Assembly: GCA_945878795.1 (NCBI GenBank)
Contig: CAMDWF010000111.1
Span: forward strand, 1 to 7,340
DNA from: Synechococcus sp. UW140
Lineage (GTDB): Bacteria; Cyanobacteriota; Cyanobacteriia; PCC-6307; Cyanobiaceae
DNA: 7,340 nt
Reading direction: 5' to 3'
Position numbers and translations under genes: made by a program. Positions 1 through 6,429 of this stretch are shown here, one piece after another (within the stretch, counting starts at the first letter, position 1; every line of letters begins with the position of its first letter). The notes beneath the pieces were generated by a model. It did no database searches. It worked only from the letters and a program-made list of their open reading frames with translations, and was not told the DNA's origin.

Positions 1-2045
1 CGGCCGCCCCGCCGGCCGCCGCCACCAATGAACCCCGAGTGTTGCTCAGCCAGGTGGTCATTGATGGCTTGGCAGGCCATCCCGAACGCCAGCGACTCGA
101 ACGCTCGATCTATGAATCCCTGACCATTTCGGGTGGCACCGAGGTCACCCGCAGTGAACTGCGTAAGGACCTGGCGGCGATCTATGCCACCGGCTGGTTC
201 TCCGATGTGCGCATGCAGCCCCTCGACACTGCCGTGGGGGTGAAGCTGGTTATCAAAGTGGTGCCGAATCCGGTGTTGCGCAAGGTGAGCCTTGATCCGC
301 CGGATGTGAAGTTGCCTGCCACTTTGGTGAAGGACACCTTCGCGCCCGATTACGACCGGACCATCAATCTCAAGACGCTGCAGAACCGCCTGCAGGATTT
401 ACAGAAATGGTACGCCGATCAGGGCTACTCCCTCGCCCGGGTCACCGGGCCCACCCGAGTGAGTCCCCAAGGAGAAATCGTGCTGGCGGTCCGCCAGGGC
501 CTGGTTGAAGACGTTGAGGTGCAGTTCCTGAATAAGGAGGGTTCCAATAAAAACGACAAGGGCGAACTGATCAAGGGTAAAACCAAGCCCTGGGTCGTCC
601 GCCGCGAGATATCGCTTAAATCAGGCCAACTCTTCAATCGCCGCCAGCTTGAGGACGACCTCAAACGCCTCTACGGAACGGGACTATTCAGCGACGTCAA
701 GGTCACCCTCAAACCCAGGCCCACTGATCCGGGTCAGGTCACGGTAGTAATCGGGGTGGTCGAACAGTCGACTGGCTCCCTTTCCGGCGGTTTGGGTTAT
801 AGCCAAAGTCAGGGGGTGTTCGGGCAAGTTCAAATCCAGGATAGTAATTTCCGGGGTCGCGCCTGGGATGTCGCCACCAGCTTTACCTATGGTCAGTTCG
901 GTGGGCTGGCCGATATCACCTTTACAGATCCCTGGATCAAAGGTGATCCCTTCCGTACCGCCTTCCGGGCCAAGGCTTTTGTCAGCCGTGATGTGCCCCA
1001 GATTTTTCAAAGTCGCGATAACGGCAACATTTATACCGCCTCGGATTTCTACGAAGCCCCAGGCACTTCTGTTGCTTATAATGTAAATTCCAACAACAAT
1101 CCCCTGGGTAAGACGATTGATTCAGTTCAATCCGCTGAATCCAAGGATCCGGAAAGTAGTTGGTTTGATTATAATGGTAATTCCGTCGTCATTCAGCGTG
1201 TTGGCGGCAATCTTCAGTTCGTGCGTCCCCTCAATGGTGGCAATCCCTTCAAGCGGGCTCCCTGGAGTGTGGTGGTGGGACTCAGCGCCCAGCAGGTGAC
1301 CCCGATGAACTATTCGGGCTCTATCCAGCCCTATGGAGTGGTTGCTAATGATTTTAACAATAATGGCGGCCAGGTGCCAATTAATTCGGTGATCTGTGTC
1401 AGTTACAACTGTGCCGATCACAACCAGTTACTGGGTGTGCGTCTGGCGACAACAATGAATACCCTCAATGATCCCCGTAATCCAACCCAAGGCAACTTCT
1501 TCAGTTTCGGCACCGAACAATTCATCTCCGTGGGCCCCGACTCCCCCAGTTTCAACCGACTGCGGGCAAGCTTCACCCACTACATACCGGTGAAATGGCT
1601 GAAGTTTTACAAAGGTTGTCGTGCCAAGCCCGGCGAAACTGAAGATTGCAAGCAGGCCCTCGCTTTCCAAGCTACTGCCGGTACCAACATCGGCTCCTTG
1701 CCCCCCTATGAGGCTTTTTGCATGGGTGGCGGTAATTCGGTGCGCGGTTTCTACGATTGTGACCTTGGCGTCGGTCGCAGCTTTGGGGAAGCCACGATCG
1801 AATATCGCTTTCCCCTGCTGAAAATTGTCAGTGGTGAGTTGTTCATCGATGGCGGCAGCGCCTTCGGCACCCAGGACAATGTGCCCGGTCAACCTGGCCC
1901 CTTGCTCGGCAAGCCGGGTCAAGGGTTCTCTGTTGGTACCGGCGTGATAGTCACCACGCCAGTGGGTCCCCTGCGCCTGGAGGTGGCCAGCCAGGACTTC
2001 ACCGGCCTGTGGCGCTTCAACCTCGGCGTGGGCTGGAAGTTCTAA
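1..2045 (+). CDS. bamA: Outer-membrane beta-barrel assembly protein BamA/Omp85, 5'-truncated by the window edge
   Basis: This is an Omp85-family outer-membrane protein that folds and inserts beta-barrel proteins. The frame is open to the left edge (first complete codon at base 3) and reads an Ala/Pro-rich stretch, AAPPAAATNEPR, before the GTG at 39. The true start and signal peptide are therefore outside the window, and the GTG is probably internal. Counting from that GTG as residue 1, three POTRA domains occupy about 1-75, 76-153 and 154-242. The first and third contain the matching segments ATGWFSDV and GTGLFSDV. The barrel runs from about 246 to the terminal Phe668, the usual C-terminal residue of barrel proteins. 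The family hallmark VRGF is at 568-571 in the loop-6 region. Three POTRAs, rather than the five of proteobacterial BamA, fits the cyanobacterial type. All six visible cysteines lie in the barrel as close pairs (453/458, 527/537, 561/574). The TAA stop overlaps the lpxC ATG by one base. Confidence 0.95.
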   Translation, partial: AAPPAAATNEPRVLLSQVVIDGLAGHPERQRLERSIYESLTISGGTEVTRSELRKDLAAIYATGWFSDVRMQPLDTAVGVKLVIKVVPNPVLRKVSLDPPDVKLPATLVKDTFAPDYDRTINLKTLQNRLQDLQKWYADQGYSLARVTGPTRVSPQGEIVLAVRQGLVEDVEVQFLNKEGSNKNDKGELIKGKTKPWVVRREISLKSGQLFNRRQLEDDLKRLYGTGLFSDVKVTLKPRPTDPGQVTVVIGVVEQSTGSLSGGLGYSQSQGVFGQVQIQDSNFRGRAWDVATSFTYGQFGGLADITFTDPWIKGDPFRTAFRAKAFVSRDVPQIFQSRDNGNIYTASDFYEAPGTSVAYNVNSNNNPLGKTIDSVQSAESKDPESSWFDYNGNSVVIQRVGGNLQFVRPLNGGNPFKRAPWSVVVGLSAQQVTPMNYSGSIQPYGVVANDFNNNGGQVPINSVICVSYNCADHNQLLGVRLATTMNTLNDPRNPTQGNFFSFGTEQFISVGPDSPSFNRLRASFTHYIPVKWLKFYKGCRAKPGETEDCKQALAFQATAGTNIGSLPPYEAFCMGGGNSVRGFYDCDLGVGRSFGEATIEYRFPLLKIVSGELFIDGGSAFGTQDNVPGQPGPLLGKPGQGFSVGTGVIVTTPVGPLRLEVASQDFTGLWRFNLGVGWKF

Positions 2046-2986
2046 TGACCAATTGGCCTTCCAACTACGACACCGCCTGGACCCTCGCCAGTGCCATCGA
2101 ACGCTCTGGCGTCGGTTTGCACAGTGGACAAATAAATCGCGTGCGGCTCCAGCCGAGTGAACGATCCGGGTATTGGGTCGGTTGGTTGGACGCTCCTGCC
2201 TTGCCCCTGATCAGGCTCGGTCCCCAATTGGTCGCCGATACCAAGCTGTGTACGGCTTTGGCCTTGGGACAGCGCCGTCTGGCCACCGTGGAGCACCTGC
2301 TGGGGGCCCTGGCCGGTTGTGGTGTCAGCCAGGCCGAGTTGTGGGTGGAAGGCGAGGAGGTGCCCCTGTTGGATGGATCGGCCCTGCCCTGGGTGGAGGC
2401 CATCGGCGAGTCGGGGTTGCGCAACTGCGGCGTTCGCCCGGCTCCGGCGTTGCCAGCGGATCCCCTCCTGATTCACCAAGGCTCTGGCTTTGTGCTGGCC
2501 CAACCCGCCAACAGCCTGCGGCTATCCGCCGCCGTGGACTATCCCCAGCCAGCCATCGGTCAACAGTTCTTCAGCCTCGAACTCACCCCCGGCCTCTTTG
2601 TCGAAGCGATCGCCCCGGCCCGCACCTTTGGCTTTCGTGAACAGGTCGATCAGTTGCTGGCGGCGGGCCTGATCCAGGGCGGCGCCCTGGACAATGCCCT
2701 GGTGTGTGATGGCGACCATTGGCTAAATCCACCCTTGCGTTTCGCCGATGAACCGGTGCGCCATAAGCTGCTGGATCTGCTGGGGGACCTGGCCCTAGTG
2801 GGTCTGCCCCGGGCCCATGTGTTCGCTTACCGCGGATCCCATGGGTTGCATACGGCCCTGGCCGCCGCGATCGCCACGGTTCAGGTCGATGGCCCCCATG
2901 CTGGGATGGCCGCCGCCCCTCTGCCCCGTACCCTTTCCACTGCAAACGTTACGACCAGCACCCTCCCTTCGCCCGCCCGCCCTTGA
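2045..2986 (+). CDS. lpxC: UDP-3-O-acyl-N-acetylglucosamine deacetylase LpxC
   Basis: LpxC is the zinc-dependent cytoplasmic enzyme that removes the acetyl group from UDP-3-O-acyl-GlcNAc, the committed step of lipid A synthesis. The 313-residue length is close to the E. coli enzyme (about 305). Expected active-site elements are present. GVGLHSG is near residue 22. TVEH at 81-84 carries the catalytic Glu83 and zinc ligand His84. ARTFGF is at 192-197. RHKLLD at 240-245 includes zinc ligands His240 and Asp244 plus Lys241. His266 in SHGLH corresponds to the general-acid histidine of E. coli (His265). Residues after about 284 form an Ala/Pro/Thr-rich tail. I chose the ATG at 2045 because it overlaps the bamA stop (TAATG) and has a purine-rich GGAAG at 2035-2039, five bases upstream; longer starts would read into bamA. 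Its own stop overlaps the proposed fabZ start. Confidence 0.97.
   Translation: MTNWPSNYDTAWTLASAIERSGVGLHSGQINRVRLQPSERSGYWVGWLDAPALPLIRLGPQLVADTKLCTALALGQRRLATVEHLLGALAGCGVSQAELWVEGEEVPLLDGSALPWVEAIGESGLRNCGVRPAPALPADPLLIHQGSGFVLAQPANSLRLSAAVDYPQPAIGQQFFSLELTPGLFVEAIAPARTFGFREQVDQLLAAGLIQGGALDNALVCDGDHWLNPPLRFADEPVRHKLLDLLGDLALVGLPRAHVFAYRGSHGLHTALAAAIATVQVDGPHAGMAAAPLPRTLSTANVTTSTLPSPARP
2606..2613. repeat. HIP1 octamer GCGATCGC, copy 1
   Basis: This is an exact GCGATCGC palindrome inside lpxC. The octamer is the highly iterated palindrome HIP1 of many cyanobacterial genomes. One copy alone carries little weight; a second lies 261 bases downstream in the same gene. Confidence 0.5.
2867..2874. 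repeat. HIP1 octamer GCGATCGC, copy 2
   Basis: This is the second exact GCGATCGC in lpxC, encoding part of the AAIAT segment near the C-terminus. I found no other exact copies by eye, only near matches such as GCGATCGT around 4026-4033. Confidence 0.5.
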
Positions 2987-3576
2987 GCACCACATCCGCC
3001 CTATCGCCGGCCTCATCTGCGGCGACCGCCCCCCATCAGCCTGCGGGCTGCGGCGCTGAATCGAACACTGCCGTCGGCGCCGAAGTCACCACCGTTCCGG
3101 CCCCGGTGCGCGCGCCGGCAGAGCCGACGGCGACTCGGCAACCGGTGGTTCTCAGCAGCGAACAAATCCAGGGTCTGTTGCCACACCGCTACCCCTTTGC
3201 CTTGGTGGACCGGGTGATTGAGCATGTTCCCGGCAAGCGGGCAGTGGCCCTCAAGAATGTGACCCTCAACGAACCCCAGTTTCAGGGCCATTTCCCTGGT
3301 CGGCCCCTGATGCCCGGCGTCTTGATCGTGGAGGCCATGGCCCAGGTAGGTGGACTGATCGTCACCCAGATGCCCGATATTCCCAAAGGTCTGTTTGTAT
3401 TCGCTGGCATCGACGGGGTGCGTTTCCGCAAACCCGTGGTGCCTGGTGACCAGTTGCGCATCACCTGCGATCTGCTCAGCTTCAAGCGCCGGCGCTTCGG
3501 CAAGGTTCATGCCCAGGCCACGGTGGATGGAGAATTGGTCTGCTCCGGAGATCTGTTGTTTTCTTTGGTGGACTGA
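2983..3576 (+). CDS. fabZ: 3-hydroxyacyl-[acyl-carrier-protein] dehydratase FabZ, with uncertain non-ATG start
   Basis: FabZ dehydrates (3R)-3-hydroxyacyl-ACP to trans-2-enoyl-ACP in type II fatty acid synthesis, competing with LpxA for the same substrate pool. Numbered from the TTG at 2983 (197 residues), the hot-dog-fold core starts near residue 57. It contains HRYPFALVDRV (68-78), GHFPGRPLMPGV with catalytic His103, and VEAMAQ with catalytic Glu117. FAGIDGVRFRKPVVPGDQL follows at about 140-158. No in-frame ATG precedes the core; the first in-frame ATG encodes the Met inside PLMPGV. The choices are TTG at 2983, GTG at 3106 (156 residues) and GTG at 3145 (143 residues). I give the TTG because it overlaps the lpxC stop as TTGA, suggesting coupled translation. 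The GTGs give lengths nearer the family norm of about 140-155, and none has a clear ribosome binding site. The 5' segment encodes an Ala/Thr/Pro-rich, probably disordered leader if translated. Function is secure; the start is not. Confidence 0.93.
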   Translation: MSTTSALSPASSAATAPHQPAGCGAESNTAVGAEVTTVPAPVRAPAEPTATRQPVVLSSEQIQGLLPHRYPFALVDRVIEHVPGKRAVALKNVTLNEPQFQGHFPGRPLMPGVLIVEAMAQVGGLIVTQMPDIPKGLFVFAGIDGVRFRKPVVPGDQLRITCDLLSFKRRRFGKVHAQATVDGELVCSGDLLFSLVD

Positions 3577-3580
3577 GCTG

Positions 3581-4402
3581 ATGTCCAGCACTGCCATGGC
3601 CCCTTTGGTGCATCCGACCGCCGTGGTGGATGCCAAGGCTCGCCTGGGGGAGCGCGTCTCGATTGGGCCCTATGCGGTGATCGGACCGGAGGTCCAGATT
3701 GGCGACGATTGCCAGATCGGTCCCCATGTGGTTATCGATGGTCGCGTTCGACTTGGGAAGCAAAACCGGGTGTTTCCTGGGGCCTGCATCGGCATGGAGC
3801 CCCAGGACCTGAAGTATGGCGGTGCCCCGACCGAAGTGGTGATTGGCGATGGCAATACCTTTCGTGAATGCGTCACCATCAATCGCGCCACCCACGAGGG
3901 CGAAAGCACCGTGGTGGGCCATGGCAATTTATTAATGGCAAATAGCCATCTAGGCCACAATTGCTGCCTCGGTGATCGAATCGTCATCGCCAATGGGGTT
4001 GCGGTGGCAGGTCATGTGGTGATCGGCGATCGTGCTGTGATTGGGGGTGTGCTGGGTATTCATCAGTTCGTCCATATTGGCAGCTTGGCGATGGTTGGAG
4101 GCATGAGTCGCATCGATCGCGATGTACCTCCTTTCATGATGATTGAAGGTCACCCTGGACGGGTGAGGGGGCTCAATAAAATTGGCTTGCGGCGCAGTGG
4201 CCTGGCGGATCGTGATGACGGCGCCCAGCTACGTCAGCTCCAGGACATCTGGACCCTGATCTACCGCCAAGATCTGGTGCTGGCGGAGGCCCTGCGCCAG
4301 GCCCGGCAGCAAACCTTGCTGCCCCTGGCCGATGAATTGTGCCTTTTTCTGGAGGCTTCGACAGGGCCTGGGCGCCGTGGTCCTTTGCCGGCCCAGCGCT
4401 GA
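3581..4402 (+). CDS. lpxA: Acyl-ACP--UDP-N-acetylglucosamine O-acyltransferase LpxA
   Basis: LpxA transfers a 3-hydroxyacyl chain from ACP to the 3-OH of UDP-GlcNAc, the first step of lipid A synthesis, and acts as a cytoplasmic homotrimer. The 273 residues show the left-handed beta-helix of imperfect hexapeptide repeats through about residue 185 (such as VSIGPY, AVIGPE, VQIGDD), followed by a helical C-terminal domain. QDLKY with Lys78, SHLGHN with catalytic His126, AGHV with His145 and HQF with His161 match E. coli K76, H125, H144 and H160. Asn127 stands where E. coli has Asp126. Gly174 in MVGG aligns with the E. coli Gly173 acyl-length ruler, suggesting long 3-hydroxyacyl chains. The ATG at 3581 lies four bases after the fabZ stop; the ATG at 3596 (268 residues) is a possible alternative. 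The stop overlaps the lpxB start as TGATG. Confidence 0.97.
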   Translation: MSSTAMAPLVHPTAVVDAKARLGERVSIGPYAVIGPEVQIGDDCQIGPHVVIDGRVRLGKQNRVFPGACIGMEPQDLKYGGAPTEVVIGDGNTFRECVTINRATHEGESTVVGHGNLLMANSHLGHNCCLGDRIVIANGVAVAGHVVIGDRAVIGGVLGIHQFVHIGSLAMVGGMSRIDRDVPPFMMIEGHPGRVRGLNKIGLRRSGLADRDDGAQLRQLQDIWTLIYRQDLVLAEALRQARQQTLLPLADELCLFLEASTGPGRRGPLPAQR

Positions 4403-5598
4403 TGGTGCGCCTGCTTGTAAGCACCGGCGAGGTGTCCGGTGATCTGCAGGGATCACTGCTGATCAAGGCGCTGCATCTGGAGGCCCATCGTCGCCATATT
4501 CCCCTGCAAGTGGTGGCCCTGGGGGGCCGCCGCATGCAGGCAGCCGGCGCCGAACTGCTGGCCGATACTGCCACCATGGGCGCCATTGGACTGTGGGAGG
4601 TGCTGCCCTTTGTGCTGCCCACTTTGAAGCTGCAGCGGGTCCTGCGTCGTTGGCTGGTCGAGACCCCCCCGGATGGGGTGGTCCTGATCGACTACATGGG
4701 AGCCAATGTCAGCCTGGGCCGTCAGGTGAAGCGTCACCACCCCCATATTCCAATTTCGTATTATATCGCTCCCCAGGAATGGGCCTTCCGTCTGGGTGAG
4801 CGCGGTACCACCCAATTAATCGGTTTTACTGATCAGATCTTGGCCATCTTTCCGCAGGAGGCGCGCTTCTATGGCGGCCGCGGGGCCCCGGTCACCTGGG
4901 TCGGCCATCCCCTCATCGATACCCTGGGGGAGCAGCCCTCTCGCCAGGAGGCACGCCAGCAGCTGGGTCTAGACCCCGACGTGCCGGTGTTGTTGCTGTT
5001 GCCGGCCTCCCGCCGTCAGGAACTGCGGTACCTGCTGCCCCCCATGGCCCAGGGCCTGGCTCTGCTGCAGGCTGCCCATCCCAATCTGGAGGTGCTGGTG
5101 CCAGCTGGCCAGCGGGGTTTTGAAAAGTCGATCGCGGCGGTCATGGCCGAGGCGGGGGTCCGCTGTCGCATCATTGCCAATGATGAGGCCGACAAGCTCA
5201 AGCCCCAGCTCTGTGCGGCGGCCGATGTGGCCTTGACCAAATCGGGCACCGCCAATCTGGAACTGGCGCTGCGGGCGGTGCCCCAGGTGACCGGATACAG
5301 GGTCAGTCGGCCGACGGCCTTTGTGGCCCGCCATCTGTTGCACTTCAACGTGCCCCATATTTCGCCAGTCAATCTGGTGCTCAATGAACGGCTCGTTCCC
5401 GAACTACTTCAGGATGGATTGACGCCAGAAGCAATCGCCGCAGCCCTTGAGCCCCTGCTGATTCCCGGCAATCTTGAGCGAAAGATCCAGCTGGACGGTT
5501 ATCAGCGGCTGAAGGAATCCCTCGGCGAACCAGGTGTGACACAGCGGGCGGCATCCGCCATTCTGGATCGGGTCATCCAACGTTCTCCATGCGCCTGA
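4402..5598 (+). CDS. lpxB: Lipid-A-disaccharide synthase LpxB
   Basis: LpxB is a GT19-family, membrane-associated glycosyltransferase that condenses UDP-2,3-diacylglucosamine with lipid X to give the tetraacyl disaccharide 1-phosphate. The 398-residue protein (E. coli 382) begins almost directly with the glycine-rich STGEVSGDLQGS (7-18). Next come LGGRRMQAAG (40-49), MGAIGLWEVL (59-68) and LIDYMGAN (95-102), where Asp97 matches E. coli Asp98. SYYIAPQEWAFR is at 119-130 and WVGHPLID at 166-173. LLLPASRRQE (198-207) corresponds to the LLPGSR region, and SGTANLE (281-287) to SGTAALE near the donor site. IDYMG instead of IDAPDF is, as I recall, usual for cyanobacterial LpxB. The ATG at 4402 overlaps the lpxA stop by one base, and longer starts would run inside lpxA. 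The end overlaps msrA by ten bases. Later-stage genes (lpxK, waaA) are not seen here. Confidence 0.97.
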   Translation: MVRLLVSTGEVSGDLQGSLLIKALHLEAHRRHIPLQVVALGGRRMQAAGAELLADTATMGAIGLWEVLPFVLPTLKLQRVLRRWLVETPPDGVVLIDYMGANVSLGRQVKRHHPHIPISYYIAPQEWAFRLGERGTTQLIGFTDQILAIFPQEARFYGGRGAPVTWVGHPLIDTLGEQPSRQEARQQLGLDPDVPVLLLLPASRRQELRYLLPPMAQGLALLQAAHPNLEVLVPAGQRGFEKSIAAVMAEAGVRCRIIANDEADKLKPQLCAAADVALTKSGTANLELALRAVPQVTGYRVSRPTAFVARHLLHFNVPHISPVNLVLNERLVPELLQDGLTPEAIAAALEPLLIPGNLERKIQLDGYQRLKESLGEPGVTQRAASAILDRVIQRSPCA

Positions 5599-6329
5599 TA
5601 GCTCTGCTGCTCAGTGCCCTTCTGGTGCTGATTCCCACAGCCCCCGCCTGGGCGGCCACCGAGGAAGCCGTGCTGGCCGGAGGTTGTTTCTGGTGTCTGG
5701 AGCATGACCTCGAAGGCCTGCCCGGGGTTTTGGATGTCGAAAGTGGCTATAGCGGCGGCAAGTTAGCCAACCCGACTTACCAGCAGGTTTCAGCGGGCGG
5801 TAGCGGCCACCAGGAAAGTGTGCGGGTGCGCTTCGACAACACCAAAATCCGCTACGAGGCTTTGCTGCGCAGCTATTGGCGCAACGTCGATCCCTTCGAT
5901 GGCTCCGGGCAATTTTGCGACCGTGGCGATTCCTATCGCCCGGTGATCTTCAGCACCAGCGCCACCCAAGCGGTGGAAGCGCGTAATTCGCTGGTGGCGG
6001 CGGCCAAGGAGCTGGGGCGGCCGACATCGGAGCTCAAGGTGGCCGTGCGCCCCCTGGCCCGCTTCTGGCCCGCAGAGACCTATCACCAAAATTACGCCCG
6101 GCGCCATGGTTTGCAATATCGCTACTATCGGTGGTCATGTGGCCGGGACCGCCGCTTGGACGCGCTCTGGGGTCCACGGGCCCGGAAGGGGGATCGCTGG
6201 CTGGGGGCCCCAACCGCTGCAGCTCCAGCCGCCGCAGCGCCAGCCGCTGCAGCGCCAGCTCCCACGGCCAAGCTGTTGGGCGAACCGGCCCCAATTGCAC
6301 CGATCGAGCCTGCGATGGCCGGGGCTTGA
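5589..6329 (+). CDS. msrA: Secreted peptide-methionine (S)-S-oxide reductase MsrA with Ala/Pro-rich tail
   Basis: MsrA reduces methionine-S-sulfoxide in proteins. The 246-residue protein opens with a Sec-type signal peptide: MRL, a Leu-rich core to about residue 16, and APAWA with likely cleavage after Ala22. It should therefore act in the periplasm or thylakoid lumen. The catalytic motif GGCFWCLE is at 31-38 (nucleophile Cys33, second Cys36), followed by SGYSGG (52-57), GHQE (73-76) and FWPAETYHQNY (159-169). QFCDRGDSYRPVIF places another cysteine at 110. Cys184 in RWSCGRDRRLD is a plausible resolving cysteine. The enzyme core ends near residue 205; the remaining 40 or so residues are low-complexity Ala/Pro, partly encoded by a 15-bp tandem repeat. 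The ATG at 5589 lies inside the end of lpxB (10-base overlap), so msrA looks like the last gene of the outer-membrane operon. No ribosome binding site is obvious. Confidence 0.95.
   Translation: MRLIALLLSALLVLIPTAPAWAATEEAVLAGGCFWCLEHDLEGLPGVLDVESGYSGGKLANPTYQQVSAGGSGHQESVRVRFDNTKIRYEALLRSYWRNVDPFDGSGQFCDRGDSYRPVIFSTSATQAVEARNSLVAAAKELGRPTSELKVAVRPLARFWPAETYHQNYARRHGLQYRYYRWSCGRDRRLDALWGPRARKGDRWLGAPTAAAPAAAAPAAAAPAPTAKLLGEPAPIAPIEPAMAGA
6210..6254 (+). repeat. Three tandem 15-bp units encoding Ala/Pro pentapeptides in msrA
   Basis: Three in-phase 15-bp units encode PTAAA, PAAAA and PAAAA (MsrA residues 208-222), followed by a partial PAPT. Units two and three differ at only one base, a synonymous gcc/gct alanine codon, while the first is more diverged. 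Because the unit is a multiple of three, copy-number change would alter tail length without shifting the frame. Confidence 0.85.
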
Positions 6330-6345
6330 AACCCCCAGCTGGGAT

Positions 6346-6375
6346 CAGCCACAACACGATCTTGATCGGTGGCTG
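6346..6375 (+). terminator. Imperfect hairpin in the spacer after msrA, weak terminator candidate
   Basis: The arms CAGCCAC (6346-6352) and GTGGCTG (6369-6375) pair perfectly over 7 bp. Inside them, CGATC and GATCG (6357-6361 and 6364-6368) add four to five pairs after a 4-nt bulge on the 5' side. The element starts 17 bases after the msrA stop, where an operon terminator might sit. No T-run follows on either strand, so intrinsic termination is uncertain; an RNA-processing or 3'-end-protecting role is equally possible. The rest of the 6330-6429 spacer shows only the short palindrome CCCAGCTGGG at 6334-6343. Confidence 0.35.
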
Positions 6376-6429
6376 GGCAGAAAAGAACGGTGCCGATATT
6401 CTGACAACCCCCCAACCTGATTTTCAACC

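Noticed and set aside
28..30. ATG near the left edge as a possible bamA start
   Set aside because: It is out of frame with bamA, and the bamA frame stays open to the first base of the window.
1011..1420. Low-GC part of bamA as a possible horizontally transferred insertion
   Set aside because: The frame is continuous, flanking barrel strands are intact and no repeats or junctions bound it; loop composition explains it better.
1428..1922. Antisense open frame of 164 codons inside bamA
   Set aside because: It lies wholly within a confidently identified gene, its translation resembles no family, and such frames are expected opposite GC-rich coding sequence.
2173..2640. Plus-strand open frame of 155 codons overlapping lpxC in another frame
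   Set aside because: It is a Gly/Pro/Arg-rich out-of-frame reading of lpxC, whose zinc ligands and catalytic residues are all intact in the other frame.
3013..3636. Antisense open frame of 207 codons across fabZ and the start of lpxA
   Set aside because: The plus strand carries the FabZ active-site motifs in full; the antisense product has no recognisable motifs.
6374..6402. Possible sigma70-type promoter before the small gene (TGGGCA, 17-nt spacer, TATTCT)
   Set aside because: Each box matches the consensus at only four of six positions and the -35 box overlaps the hairpin arm; too weak to report as a feature.
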